This document shows, one piece after another, positions 55,230 through 64,000 of a DNA stretch of 64,000 nucleotides. Origin of the DNA: Brenneria goodwinii (GTDB lineage: Bacteria; Pseudomonadota; Gammaproteobacteria; Enterobacterales; Enterobacteriaceae); contig NZ_CP014137.1 of the NCBI RefSeq assembly GCF_002291445.1, positions 4,526,001 through 4,590,000 of the forward strand, written 5' to 3'. The notes beneath the pieces were generated by a model that did no database searches, had not been told where the DNA came from, and saw nothing but the letters and a program-made list of their open reading frames with translations. Positions within the stretch are counted from its first letter, which is position 1. Every line of letters begins with the position of its first letter. The translations under genes and the position numbers were made by a program.

Positions 55230-57047
55230 TCATTGATTTACGACTTCCCCATTCACGCTCACATTTTCCGTCGCGCTAAAGTTCCACGGCGTTTCCCCGT
55301 CACGCAGCCGGCTGAACACGACGTCATCGAACTGGCTGTCGCGCAAGTCGCTGATAGACGCGGGTGGCACGTTATCCAGCCTGACGTTAACGAAACGGAT
55401 TTTACTGTGCCAGGCGTTTTTCGCACTATCGCCTTTAATGTCAATCGACGGCGATGGGCCGGTTGTTCCCTGTACCGTGACATTTTTGATGAGGAAATTA
55501 CGAAACTCAGCGGGGGTTTTTGACGGTGGATAGTCGATCTTGGCGTTAGGGTCGGAGTAGCTTAGGGTAATCACCACCGCCTGTTTGGCGATATCCTTCA
55601 TGGCGTTGTTTCGGAACAGGATATTGCGCGCGCCTCCGCCGATATCGGTGGCGCTTTTCGCCCGTAAACCGACATCGGTCAGATACATGACGTTGTTTTC
55701 CGCGACGATATTCTCAATCCAGGCGCCGGTGTGGCTGCCCGTCACGATCGCGCCATGTCCCATACGAAAGTAGTTATTGAAAAGCCAGGCGCCGTTCATG
55801 GATTCCTGCTGGCCGGCTTTTTCTCCCGTACCGGCGGCAAAGTTAATGCTGTCATCGCCGGTGTCGAAAAAATTATTGAATACCATAACGTTTTTGCTGT
55901 TGCCGAATTCTATGCCATCGCCATTGTTGGCATCATAGGTTTGATGGATCAAACCGTTGGCAACCACATTATGGTTTTCCAGATTCATGATGCCGTGAAA
56001 AGCTGGGTTACGCACGGTAAAATCGGCCAGATAGACATTCTCTACGCCGCGTAAGGTGATTAGGCTGGAACGGCGCTGTCCGTAGGCGGTTTTAAGATCC
56101 ATTCCGCCGGCGACGGCCTGCGCGACCTGATTTTTAGCCAGGATGCCGTCTTCATGTACCTTGCTGTTTTTACTGGCGGCATATTGTGGCAATTCCTTGT
56201 CCAGTTCGTCTTTGATTTCGCCTTTTTCGCTACGCTTCCAGCCGTTGCCGTCGATCATGCCTTTACCGACAATACGAATATTGCGAAAAGTACCGGGATG
56301 TGAACTGTCGGCATCAATGGCATTGATTAATGATGCCGGGCGTTCGCTGGTGGAGTACGGATAGAGATGATAACCGGCCGGATAGTCGGCGGGATTATCC
56401 GAGCCCAGCAGAATCGCGCCGTCTTCCAGATTCAGCGTCATATCGCTTTTTAACCAGATTGCGCCGATTTTATACGTCCCGGCGGGAATATCGATTCGGC
56501 AGCCGGGTTTACAGGCATCGATGGCCTGTTGGAAGGCGGCGGTATTCAGCGTTTTACCATCCGGCTTCGCGCCAAACGTATTGATATTAATAATCTGCGA
56601 GAATTCGGTTGTTTTCGCGCTGACCCGGTTGCTGTCGGCAGACTGCGAGCCGTCCGCATAGACCGCCCTGACGGTGAAATGGTACGACTTATTGGGTTGC
56701 AGCTTTTCAACCTTAAAGTTGTGTATCACGATTTTATGATGAAAACCGGTCTTATCGTTGGCGTAAAACGCGTTGATGTACGGTTTGGCCGGTGAGTATC
56801 GATCGTTATTTTCACTGGCCAGTCCTAAGGATTTTCCGTCCTGGTAAATGTGATAGTCAATAATGTTGCGTGTGTCTTCGGGGGCTTCCCATACCAGAAC
56901 GATACTATGATCGTCATAGGCCAGAGTGGGAACCTGAAGGTTTTGCGGCGCGGGTAAGGGCGTTGCGGCGAAAAGGGTCGATGGTGCGGCGATCAGGCTT
57001 AACATAACAGCAAATACGCCGGTACGATAACGGGCAGAGGGTCGCAT
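55230..57047 (-). CDS. pehX: Exo-polygalacturonase PehX (GH28), secreted
   Basis: PehX releases digalacturonate from the non-reducing end of polygalacturonate. The 605-residue protein has a signal peptide (cleavage near AFA-28), a fibronectin type III-like domain (about 33-147) and a GH28 beta-helix. Catalytic motifs are intact: NGDG (375-378), TGDD (396-399, catalytic Asp398 and Asp399), GHG (430-432, His431) and RAK (462-464). Length and architecture match exo-poly-alpha-galacturonosidase of Dickeya (about 600). It lies between rep and gppA, genes adjacent in E. coli, so it is a lineage-specific insertion; it is the clearest sign of a plant-associated lifestyle. The regulator cannot be told from sequence. 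Confidence 0.93.
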   Translation of the reverse strand: MRPSARYRTGVFAVMLSLIAAPSTLFAATPLPAPQNLQVPTLAYDDHSIVLVWEAPEDTRNIIDYHIYQDGKSLGLASENNDRYSPAKPYINAFYANDKTGFHHKIVIHNFKVEKLQPNKSYHFTVRAVYADGSQSADSNRVSAKTTEFSQIININTFGAKPDGKTLNTAAFQQAIDACKPGCRIDIPAGTYKIGAIWLKSDMTLNLEDGAILLGSDNPADYPAGYHLYPYSTSERPASLINAIDADSSHPGTFRNIRIVGKGMIDGNGWKRSEKGEIKDELDKELPQYAASKNSKVHEDGILAKNQVAQAVAGGMDLKTAYGQRRSSLITLRGVENVYLADFTVRNPAFHGIMNLENHNVVANGLIHQTYDANNGDGIEFGNSKNVMVFNNFFDTGDDSINFAAGTGEKAGQQESMNGAWLFNNYFRMGHGAIVTGSHTGAWIENIVAENNVMYLTDVGLRAKSATDIGGGARNILFRNNAMKDIAKQAVVITLSYSDPNAKIDYPPSKTPAEFRNFLIKNVTVQGTTGPSPSIDIKGDSAKNAWHSKIRFVNVRLDNVPPASISDLRDSQFDDVVFSRLRDGETPWNFSATENVSVNGEVVNQ

Positions 57048-57249
57048 GTTTGTCCTTAATTATTAAGTTTGTCGGGTTAATTAACGTGACCGAACAAGTT
57101 GCTATCAGAAGAGAATTTTTATAATTGGAACGATGTTTTATAAAAATACATCCATCGTTTTTATTTTAACAGGAAGAGGATCACAGAACGGAGAATGGTC
57201 TTCAATACGGCAGGTTAAACGGACGGCCGAGAGAACCGCCCGCAGAACA

Positions 57250-58746
57250 TTACAAGGTGTTTTCTTTTAGGATCAACGGCCAATGAACATAGCTTTGCCA
57301 GCGGCTTTCCTGTTCCAGATTTTCCGCCCGCAGCGGATGTTGAGCCATCCAGCCGGCAGGCAGAATAACGGTCAGGCTTTCTCCTTCGGCCTGCAGACGG
57401 ACAGCGGGAAGCGTGTCGTCACGACGACGACTGGCAAAAATAATCGCCAGCCGCAGTAAGCGGCATAAACGCTGCGCCTGTATCGCCGGCAACGCATTTT
57501 GCTGATTTAACGGCATCAGATCGACAGGATTGCTCTGGTTTTGCAGCAGCGTGGCTAACAGTTTCTTTTGTGCGGGAGTAAAGCCGGGGAGGTCGCTATT
57601 GCGGATCAGGTAGGCGGCATGCTGCGGTGACTGGCGAAAATCGATGCTCAGACCAATTTCATGAACCTGACAGGCATTGTGCAGCAGCTCGCGACATCGG
57701 TTGTCCAACCGCCAGCTTTGGGCAACCTGCTGGAGAAAGCTGTCGGCCAGCGAACCCACCCGTTCAGCCTGTTCGATATCCAACAGATAGCGGCGCTGCA
57801 AATTGTGCAGCGTACGGTGACGGATGTCCTGTTCAATCGGCAGGTGCAGCATGCCATACACCAAACCCTCGCGCAGCGCGCCGCCGGCCAGCGTCATGGT
57901 TTTGATGTCGAGCGCCTGAAAAACCGCCAACAGAATGGCCAATCCGCTGGGGAATACCAGCGCGCGTTCCAGGGTAAGCCCTTCGATTTCAAGCTCTTCC
58001 AGCTTACTGCACTGGATGGCGTGCTGTTTCAACTGCTGAAGTTTTTCCAGGGTAATATATTCATCCATCCCCTGGGCGACCATGATTTCCTGCAACGCCT
58101 GTACGGTGCCCGAGGCGCCGACACAGATCTGCCACCCTTGTTCACGCAGCGGACTCGCAACCGAACGCACCATTTCGCGGGCGGCCTGTTCGGCGCGCTC
58201 AAAATTTCCAGCTTCCAAATTGCGATCGCTGAAGTAGCGCTCCAGCCAGGTTACGCACCCCATCGGTAAACTGAAAAGCTGTGTGGCCTGTGCGCCGGTG
58301 CCGGTAGCCAGTTCGGTGCTGCCGCCGCCGATATCGACCACCAGACGTTTTTCCGGGCCGCCAGTGGTATGGGCAACGCCCTGATAAATCAGTCTGGCCT
58401 CTTCTTCACCGCTGATAACCTGCACCGGCAATCCCAGTATCTGACTGGCCTGTCGCAGAAATTCGTCTGCATTAGCGGCCAGCCGTAAAGTCGCGGTGGC
58501 GACGACGCGCACCTGCTCCGGAGGGATATCCTGCAACCGTTCTGAAAAAAGGCGCAGGCACTGCCAGCCTCGCTGCATCGCTTCCTGCGATAACCGGTTT
58601 TGCTTATCCAGCCCGGCGGCAAGGCGGACTTTTCGCTTTATTTTTGCCAGCGTCTGAATACTTCCGGCGGCTTCCCGGACCACCAGCATATGGAAACTGT
58701 TGGAGCCGAGATCGATGGCGGCATAAAGTGAAGAAGAGCTTAACAT
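57250..58746 (-). CDS. gppA: Guanosine pentaphosphate phosphohydrolase GppA
   Basis: GppA converts pppGpp to ppGpp and belongs to the Ppx/GppA exopolyphosphatase family. The 498-residue product (E. coli 494) has YAAIDLGSNSFHMLVVRE (phosphate 1 motif), VVDIGGGSTELATG, GTVQALQE and a carboxyl HD-like helical domain starting near 310 (LLDIEQAERV, CQVHEIGLS). The start codon lies six bases after the rhlB stop, so rhlB-gppA form one unit on the minus strand, as in E. coli. Confidence 0.96.
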   Translation of the reverse strand: MLSSSSLYAAIDLGSNSFHMLVVREAAGSIQTLAKIKRKVRLAAGLDKQNRLSQEAMQRGWQCLRLFSERLQDIPPEQVRVVATATLRLAANADEFLRQASQILGLPVQVISGEEEARLIYQGVAHTTGGPEKRLVVDIGGGSTELATGTGAQATQLFSLPMGCVTWLERYFSDRNLEAGNFERAEQAAREMVRSVASPLREQGWQICVGASGTVQALQEIMVAQGMDEYITLEKLQQLKQHAIQCSKLEELEIEGLTLERALVFPSGLAILLAVFQALDIKTMTLAGGALREGLVYGMLHLPIEQDIRHRTLHNLQRRYLLDIEQAERVGSLADSFLQQVAQSWRLDNRCRELLHNACQVHEIGLSIDFRQSPQHAAYLIRNSDLPGFTPAQKKLLATLLQNQSNPVDLMPLNQQNALPAIQAQRLCRLLRLAIIFASRRRDDTLPAVRLQAEGESLTVILPAGWMAQHPLRAENLEQESRWQSYVHWPLILKENTL

Positions 58747-58752
58747 TTGCGG

Positions 58753-60042
58753 TCAACCCTGCCGTTTACGATTAGTGCGCGGCGCTCCGCTGCGGCGCGG
58801 CGTATTATGCCTGCGCGTGCTGTTATTGGAGCGAGGCGGGCGCGTTAAACGTTTTGGTGCCGGTAAATCGTTAAGCAGAGCATCGCTATTGTATTTACTG
58901 ACCGGAATATGGTGGCCGATATAGGTCTCGATGGCCGGTAAGTTCAGCGCATACTCCTCGCAGGCGAGGCTGATGGAGAAACCGCTTTCGCCCGCGCGGC
59001 CGGTACGGCCGATACGGTGGACATAGTCTTCGCAATCGTCCGGCAGGTCGTAGTTGAATACGTGAGTGACGGATGGAATATGCAGGCCGCGCGCCGCGAC
59101 GTCCGTCGCCACCAGAATGTCCAGATTGCCGTGGGTGAAATCATCCAGAATGCGCAGACGTTTCTTCTGCGCCACGTCGCCGGTTAACAGGCCGACGCGA
59201 TGGCCGTCAGCGGCTAAATGACCCCAGACGTCTTCACAACGGTGTTTGGTATTGGCGAAAATAATGCAGCGATCGGGCCACTCTTCCTCAAGCAGTGTCT
59301 GTAACAGGCGCATTTTTTCTTCATTAGAGGGATAAAACAGCTCTTCTTTAATACGGTGTCCGGTTTTTTGTTCCGGTTCGACCTCCACGTACTCCGCATT
59401 ATTCATTTGCTCAAAGGCAAGCTCGCGTACGCGATAGGAAAGCGTGGCGGAAAAGAGCATATTCAGGCGCTGCGTTACCGGCGGCATGCGGCGGAACAGC
59501 CAGCGAATATCTTTGATAAAGCCGAGATCGTACATGCGATCGGCCTCATCCAGCACCACAACCTGGATCGCGCCCAGATTAATGTGGTTTTGCTTGGCGT
59601 AGTCGATCAGACGGCCTGTGGTGCCGACCAGAATATCGACGCCGCTTTCCAGCACCTTGAGCTGTTTGTCATAACCATCGCCGCCGTAGGCCAGGCCGAG
59701 TTTTAAACCCGTCAGGCGGGAAAGCGCTTCCGCATCGGAGTGAATCTGCACGGCTAATTCACGGGTGGGCGCCATGATTAACGCGCGAGGTTGATTGACC
59801 TGACGCTCTGCGCTGGCAGGGTGTGAAAGCAAATAATGGAAAGTAGACGCGAGAAAAGCCAGCGTCTTGCCAGTACCGGTTTGCGCCTGACCTGCTATAT
59901 CCCGCCCTGACAAAACCAGGGGCAGTGTTAACGCCTGAATAGGCGTACAGTTATGAAATCCTTTACTTTCAAGGGCTTCTATAACCTGCGGGTGCAGGGC
60001 GAAGTCGGAAAACTTCTGTTCAGTTAAGTGTGTTTTGCTCAT
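58753..60042 (-). CDS. rhlB: ATP-dependent RNA helicase RhlB
   Basis: RhlB is the DEAD-box helicase of the RNA degradosome, partnered with RNase E. The 429-residue product (E. coli 421) has Walker A AQTGTGKT (53-60), PTRELA (92-97), DEAD (165-168), SAT (198-200), VATDVAARGLHIP and HRIGRTGRAG. The carboxyl tail is rich in Arg, Asn and Pro, which binds RNA and RNase E in E. coli. It is divergent from trxA across the repeat at 60140-60264. Confidence 0.97.
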   Translation of the reverse strand: MSKTHLTEQKFSDFALHPQVIEALESKGFHNCTPIQALTLPLVLSGRDIAGQAQTGTGKTLAFLASTFHYLLSHPASAERQVNQPRALIMAPTRELAVQIHSDAEALSRLTGLKLGLAYGGDGYDKQLKVLESGVDILVGTTGRLIDYAKQNHINLGAIQVVVLDEADRMYDLGFIKDIRWLFRRMPPVTQRLNMLFSATLSYRVRELAFEQMNNAEYVEVEPEQKTGHRIKEELFYPSNEEKMRLLQTLLEEEWPDRCIIFANTKHRCEDVWGHLAADGHRVGLLTGDVAQKKRLRILDDFTHGNLDILVATDVAARGLHIPSVTHVFNYDLPDDCEDYVHRIGRTGRAGESGFSISLACEEYALNLPAIETYIGHHIPVSKYNSDALLNDLPAPKRLTRPPRSNNSTRRHNTPRRSGAPRTNRKRQG

Positions 60043-60139
60043 AGTGTGGTAGAATATCAGCTAACTATTGCTTTACGAAAGCGTATCCAGTGAAATAAAG
60101 TCAACCTTGTTGTTGGTTAATCTACATCAACAAGGTAGA

Positions 60140-60264
60140 TATACCCCTCATCTTTCAAGTTGCAGGCGTGTTGGTTGCCTTCTCTACCCTGGTCGCTTAC
60201 TTGAGAAGCGCCTGAGGATCCGTTTGGTTGCCGCCTTCCCGCACCTTGAAACCTATTGGGTATA
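60140..60264 (+). repeat. Intergenic repeat, copy C (full, ends TATACCC/GGGTATA)
   Basis: The 125-bp element starts TATACCCCTCATCTTTCAAG and ends CTTGAAACCTATTGGGTATA; the ends are inverted repeats. The left part (TCAAGTTGCAGGCGTGTTGG) resembles the left arm of copy B, so it belongs to the same superfamily, but the central hairpin chain differs. It sits between rhlB and trxA and ends 24 bases before the trxA ATG, so it forms most of the trxA leader. Confidence 0.85.
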
Positions 60265-60287
60265 GAGATAATCCTGTGGAGTAAAAC

Positions 60288-60614
60288 ATGAGCGATAAAA
60301 TTATTCACCTGACTGACGGCAGTTTCGATGCGCAAGTGTTGCAAGCTGAGGGCGTAACCCTGGTTGATTTCTGGGCTGAGTGGTGTGGTCCCTGTAAAAT
60401 GATCGCTCCTATTCTGGATGAAATTGCTGAAGAGTTTGCCGGTAAACTGACCGTTGCCAAGCTCAACATTGATGAAAATCCGGCGACTGCGCCGAAATAC
60501 GGCATTCGCGGCATTCCAACGTTGTTGCTGTTCAAGAATGGCGAAGTGGCGGCCACCAAAGTGGGCGCGTTGTCTAAAGGTCAACTGAAAGAGTTCCTGA
60601 CCGCCAATCTGTAA
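60288..60614 (+). CDS. trxA: Thioredoxin 1
   Basis: TrxA reduces protein disulphides in the cytosol and donates electrons to ribonucleotide reductase and PAPS reductase. The 108-residue protein carries the active site WCGPC (32-36) in FWAEWCGPCKMIAP, the buried Asp27, and the cis-Pro in GIPTLLLF. ACCACTGTGGAG-type sequence (TGTGGAG) lies before the ATG. The gene order rhlB/trxA/rho is as in E. coli. Confidence 0.98.
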   Translation: MSDKIIHLTDGSFDAQVLQAEGVTLVDFWAEWCGPCKMIAPILDEIAEEFAGKLTVAKLNIDENPATAPKYGIRGIPTLLLFKNGEVAATKVGALSKGQLKEFLTANL

Positions 60615-61031
60615 ATTTCCGGGGGCGGCGAACGGACAATGAGTAATTCTCATATTCACCGCTTGCCGCCCGTCAGGAAGCGTGCTAGATTCTTCAACAC
60701 TGCATATCGTACTTACCTATGTTTAAGCTTTTAAGCCCTTTAAGCTTAAGCCTGAAAGTTTGAGTCTAAAGCATTACTCTGTGTCAAAATCGGAAAGCCA
60801 TTGATTTACAAAAATGTTCGTTATCTGGTTTGGGCAATCTAATAGTTTTAAAATAATTTGTTTTATGTGCTTTCGATCCCTTGCCATCGTTTTGTGCAGA
60901 GTCCGCACGCCTTAAGTGTGAAGCAAGACGAATACCTGGTGATTGGAGGTTGTTATAGAGGCATGGATGACCCTGCCATACCATTCACGTTAATAGTTCG
61001 AGATTTACCCCGAGTTTAAGAACCCACCATT
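60615..61031. promoter_or_regulatory. trxA-rho intergenic region and rho leader
   Basis: About 415 bases have no supported gene. After trxA, GGGCGGC and GCCGCCC near 60625-60672 form a long hairpin that may end the trxA message. Then come AT-rich tracts with AAGCTTTTAAGCCC/TTTAAGCTT symmetry (60724-60749). The rho leader in E. coli contains a short leader peptide gene and Rho-sensitive sites giving autoregulation; I could not identify a matching peptide here. Confidence 0.5.
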
Positions 61032-62291
61032 ATGAATCTTACCGAATTAAAGAATACGCCAGTTTCTGAGTTGATTACTCTTGGCGAAAGTATGGGGCTG
61101 GAAAACCTGGCCCGCATGCGCAAACAGGATATTATTTTCGCGATCCTGAAGCAGCATGCAAAGAGTGGCGAAGACATTTTCGGCGATGGCGTGCTGGAAA
61201 TATTGCAGGATGGATTTGGTTTCCTCCGTTCTGCAGACAGTTCCTACCTCGCCGGTCCCGATGATATCTACGTTTCTCCCAGCCAAATCCGCCGTTTTAA
61301 CCTTCGCACCGGTGACACCATTTCCGGCAAAATTCGTCCGCCGAAAGAAGGTGAACGCTATTTTGCTCTGTTGAAGGTTAATGAAGTCAACTACGACAAA
61401 CCCGAGAATGCTCGCAGCAAAATCCTGTTTGAAAACTTGACGCCGCTGCATGCGAACTCCCGCCTGCGTATGGAACGCGGTAATGGCTCGACAGAGGACT
61501 TGACCGCTCGCGTACTGGATCTGGCATCGCCGATTGGTCGTGGACAGCGTGGTCTGATTGTCGCACCGCCGAAAGCGGGTAAAACCATGCTGCTGCAGAA
61601 CATTGCGCAAAGCATCGCGTACAACCATCCCGATTGCGTGCTGATGGTGCTGCTGATTGACGAACGTCCTGAAGAAGTTACCGAGATGCAGCGTCTGGTT
61701 AAGGGCGAAGTGGTCGCGTCTACCTTTGATGAACCGGCTTCGCGCCATGTTCAGGTTGCTGAAATGGTAATCGAAAAGGCAAAACGCCTGGTTGAGCATA
61801 AAAAAGACGTCATTATTCTGCTGGACTCCATCACACGTCTGGCACGTGCCTATAACACCGTCGTGCCATCATCCGGTAAAGTGTTGACGGGTGGTGTGGA
61901 CGCCAACGCCCTGCATCGTCCCAAACGTTTCTTCGGCGCCGCGCGTAACGTTGAAGAAGGCGGTAGTTTGACGATCATCGCCACCGCGTTGGTGGATACC
62001 GGCTCCAAAATGGATGAAGTGATTTACGAAGAGTTCAAAGGCACCGGTAATATGGAGCTGCACCTCGCGCGGAAGATTGCTGAAAAACGTGTATTCCCGG
62101 CTATCGACTACAACCGTTCCGGTACACGTAAAGAAGAGTTGCTGACGACATCAGAAGAGCTACAGAAAATGTGGATTTTGCGTAAAATCATCCACCCAAT
62201 GGGCGAGATTGACGCGATGGAGTTCCTGATCAATAAGTTGGCGATGACCAAAACCAACGATGAATTCTTCGATATGATGAAGCGTTCATAA
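61032..62291 (+). CDS. rho: Transcription termination factor Rho
   Basis: Rho is the hexameric RNA-DNA helicase that terminates transcription at rut sites. The 419-residue product has the E. coli length. The amino-terminal RNA-binding OSB fold includes GFGFLRS (61-67) and DIYVSPSQIRRFNLRTGD; the ATPase has Walker A APPKAGKTM (178-186), Walker B DVIILLDSITRLARAYN, the Q loop SSGKVLTGG and the R loop region. It ends with DEFFDMMKRS. A strong terminator follows. Confidence 0.98.
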   Translation: MNLTELKNTPVSELITLGESMGLENLARMRKQDIIFAILKQHAKSGEDIFGDGVLEILQDGFGFLRSADSSYLAGPDDIYVSPSQIRRFNLRTGDTISGKIRPPKEGERYFALLKVNEVNYDKPENARSKILFENLTPLHANSRLRMERGNGSTEDLTARVLDLASPIGRGQRGLIVAPPKAGKTMLLQNIAQSIAYNHPDCVLMVLLIDERPEEVTEMQRLVKGEVVASTFDEPASRHVQVAEMVIEKAKRLVEHKKDVIILLDSITRLARAYNTVVPSSGKVLTGGVDANALHRPKRFFGAARNVEEGGSLTIIATALVDTGSKMDEVIYEEFKGTGNMELHLARKIAEKRVFPAIDYNRSGTRKEELLTTSEELQKMWILRKIIHPMGEIDAMEFLINKLAMTKTNDEFFDMMKRS

Positions 62292-62310
62292 GTCACGGAT
62301 GAACTCGGGG

Positions 62311-62340
62311 AACGCCACGCTGGGTCGTGGCGTTTTTTTT
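62311..62340 (+). terminator. rho terminator
   Basis: AACGCCACG and CGTGGCGTT pair around a CTGGGT loop and are followed by a T tract continuing to 62341. It is an intrinsic terminator 20 bases after rho. Confidence 0.95.
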
Positions 62341-62357
62341 TATACCTATAATTTATC

Positions 62358-62416
62358 TACCCAATAAATTTCAAGGCAGGGTTAATGCAGCTGCAACTTG
62401 AGAGATGATGGGGATA
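62358..62416 (-). repeat. Intergenic repeat, copy D (internally deleted relative of C)
   Basis: The left end TACCCAATAAATTTCAAG and right end CTTGAGAGATGATGGGGATA correspond, in reverse orientation, to the two terminal arms of copy C (CTTGAAACCTATTGGGTA and TATACCCCTCATCTTTCAAG). Only about 20 bases separate the arms, against about 85 in C. So this is a short form with both ends kept and the middle lost, a pattern typical of miniature elements. Confidence 0.75.
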
Positions 62417-62594
62417 AAATGATTAGCCGAAGCGTTAATCGCATAAACAGCGTTCCTCATACTATTGCCCGCTTGATGGAGGGGTAGTGCCGGTAGTTCG
62501 ATGGTGAGCTGGCGCATACCGATGCGGCAGATAGGATTGAAGGCGTTAACCGAGCGTATATTAAGCACCACAGCGAGGCCAGAAGCTGTGAACG

Positions 62595-63680
62595 GTGAAT
62601 TTACTCACGATGAGTACCGAATTATTAATTATTTTTTTGTTTTCTCTAGGTTTCCTGTTTTTTGCTCGTCAGGTTGCGAGAATAATAGGGCTTGTTGATC
62701 GCCCCAATTATCGTAAGCGGCATCGCGGACTCATCCCCCTGGTCGGCGGTATCTCGGTGTACGCCGGAATCTGCTTTACTTACCTGATCACCGATCAATA
62801 CATTCCCAATTTCCGGCTTTATCTGTTTTGCGCCGGCGTGTTGGTTTTTGTCGGCGCACTGGACGATCGCTTTGATATCAGCGTAAAAATCCGCGCCGTC
62901 GTGCAGGCCTGCGTCGCGATTATCATGATGGCATTCGCCGGTCTCACTCTGCATAGTTTCGGGCATATTTTGGGGCCGTGGCAGATGCAACTGGGCCCGT
63001 TTGGTTATCTGGTGACGTTGTTTGCCGTCTGGGCCGCGATCAATGCATTCAATATGGTGGATGGTATTGATGGACTGCTGGGCGGATTGTCCTGTGTTTC
63101 CTTCGGCGCAATGGGCATATTGCTGTATCTGAGCGGTCACGCCAATCTGGCGCTCTGGTGTTTTGCCATGATCGCCGCCATCATTCCTTACATCCTGCTT
63201 AACCTTGGCGTTTTCGGTAAACGTTATAAAGTTTTCATGGGGGATGCGGGAAGTACCATGATTGGCTTTACCGCGATTTGGATCCTGATTCAAACCACGC
63301 AGGGGAATCAGCACCCGATTAATCCGGTTACTGCCTTGTGGATTATCGCTATTCCTCTGATTGATATGATTGCAATCATGTATCGTCGCCTGCGTAAAGG
63401 GTTGAGCCCGTTTTCTCCCGATCGCCAGCACATTCACCATTTAATGATGCGGGCGGGTTTTACTTCCCGGCAGGCTTTTGTTCTTATTACGTTGGCGGCG
63501 GCACTGCTGGCCGCGTTCGGCGTCTTAGGAGAATATCTCTCATTTGTTCCCGAATGGGCCATGTTGGCATTATTTTTGCTAACATTCTTGCTGTATGGCT
63601 ACTGCCTTAAGCGTGCGTGGCGAGTGGCGCGTTTTGTTAAGCGCATCAAGCGTCGCATACGTGCCGATGAGCGAAAGTAG
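62595..63680 (+). CDS. wecA: UDP-GlcNAc:undecaprenyl-phosphate GlcNAc-1-phosphate transferase WecA
   Basis: WecA adds GlcNAc-1-phosphate to undecaprenyl phosphate, starting enterobacterial common antigen and many O-antigens. The 361-residue membrane protein (E. coli 367) has about eleven hydrophobic segments and the PNPT motifs RKRHRGLIPLVGG, GALDDRFD (Asp pair 90-91), AFNMVDGIDGL, FMGDAGST and DRQHIHHLMMR. It is the first gene of the ECA cluster and is followed by wzzE after about 30 bases. Confidence 0.96.
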   Translation: MNLLTMSTELLIIFLFSLGFLFFARQVARIIGLVDRPNYRKRHRGLIPLVGGISVYAGICFTYLITDQYIPNFRLYLFCAGVLVFVGALDDRFDISVKIRAVVQACVAIIMMAFAGLTLHSFGHILGPWQMQLGPFGYLVTLFAVWAAINAFNMVDGIDGLLGGLSCVSFGAMGILLYLSGHANLALWCFAMIAAIIPYILLNLGVFGKRYKVFMGDAGSTMIGFTAIWILIQTTQGNQHPINPVTALWIIAIPLIDMIAIMYRRLRKGLSPFSPDRQHIHHLMMRAGFTSRQAFVLITLAAALLAAFGVLGEYLSFVPEWAMLALFLLTFLLYGYCLKRAWRVARFVKRIKRRIRADERK

Positions 63681-63710
63681 TGGTCTTGACCAAATAATTT
63701 TGGGGAAGTA

Positions 63711-64000
63711 ATGAAATCAGAGAACCTATCCACCGCAAGCGCGTCAGTCGACAATGAACTGGATATCCGCGGTTTATTTTGCACACTGTGGCGTGGCAAG
63801 ATCTGGATCCTGTCTATTGCCTGCTTGTTTAGTCTTGCCGCGCTACTCTACTCTTATCTGGTAAAACAGGAATGGAGCGCGACGGCAATCACCGATCGGC
63901 CAACGGTAAACATGCTGGGCGGATACTATTCGCAGCAGCAGTTTCTGCGCAATCTGGATGCCAATTCATTTTCCACTCCACAGTCTGAGCTGCCGGCGAT
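63711..64000 (+). CDS. wzzE: ECA chain-length regulator WzzE, 5' part
   Basis: The frame from ATG 63711 (GGGGAAGTA upstream) encodes MKSENLSTASASVDNELDIR then GLFCTLWRGKIWI, a first membrane segment (ILSIACLFSLAALLYSYLV) and the start of a periplasmic domain (QEWSATAITDRPTVNMLGGY). This is the Wzz/polysaccharide co-polymerase layout, and the position after wecA identifies WzzE, which sets enterobacterial common antigen chain length. The gene continues past the end of the window; about 96 codons are visible. Confidence 0.9.
   Translation, partial: MKSENLSTASASVDNELDIRGLFCTLWRGKIWILSIACLFSLAALLYSYLVKQEWSATAITDRPTVNMLGGYYSQQQFLRNLDANSFSTPQSELPA

Overview
The window is a stretch of enterobacterial chromosome. 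Almost every core protein is a close, near full-length relative of its Escherichia coli counterpart. The order argECBH, rmuC-ubiEJB-tatABCD-rfaH-ubiD-fre-pepQ-yigZ-trkH-hemG, rrn, hdfR-maoP-yifB, ilvLGMEDA, ilvY/ilvC, ppiC-rep, gppA-rhlB-trxA-rho-wecA-wzzE is typical of the order. A secreted exo-polygalacturonase (GH28, PehX type), together with the 16S sequence, points to a plant-associated soft-rot or canker lineage (Pectobacteriaceae, Brenneria-like). The genus assignment is inference.

Layout. 1-4.4 kb: the first codons of ppc, then argE diverging from argCBH over a tandem ARG-box operator; argC is a wreck. 4.4-4.55 kb: a structured repeat abutting the argH stop, at a junction where gene order departs from E. 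coli. 4.7-19.2 kb: rmuC, ubiquinone genes, the Tat translocase, rfaH, ubiD, fre, pepQ, yigZ, trkH, hemG, with relics of hemB and fadA. 19.3-25.25 kb: a complete rrn operon (16S, tRNA-Ile, tRNA-Ala, 23S, 5S, tRNA-Asp, tRNA-Trp) whose 23S gene carries an intervening sequence in helix 45. 26-40 kb: hdfR, maoP, yifB and the branched-chain amino-acid genes with leader peptide and attenuator. 40.2-52.6 kb: an accessory block between ilvC and ppiC, holding a D-malate/tartrate dehydrogenase with its LysR regulator, three decayed genes, a polar amino-acid ABC importer divergent from an IclR regulator, a C-S lyase and a CapA-like protein, then putP and a putA relic. 52.7-64 kb: ppiC, rep, pehX, gppA, rhlB, trxA, rho, wecA and the start of wzzE.

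Two themes stand out. First, decay: argC, hemB, fadA, putA, an AAA ATPase, an inositol-dehydrogenase-like gene and a DUF2569 gene are all truncated or deleted, consistent with a host-restricted, shrinking genome and predicting specific losses (arginine synthesis, beta-oxidation, proline catabolism) unless other copies exist. Second, an intergenic repeat family: two copies share the same chain of four hairpins, with paired sequence changes in every stem, and a related short type occurs twice near trxA and rho. The best candidate for an undescribed functional system is the IclR/ABC importer/C-S lyase/cytosolic CapA-like module at 43.8-50.6 kb; its substrate cannot be read from sequence.
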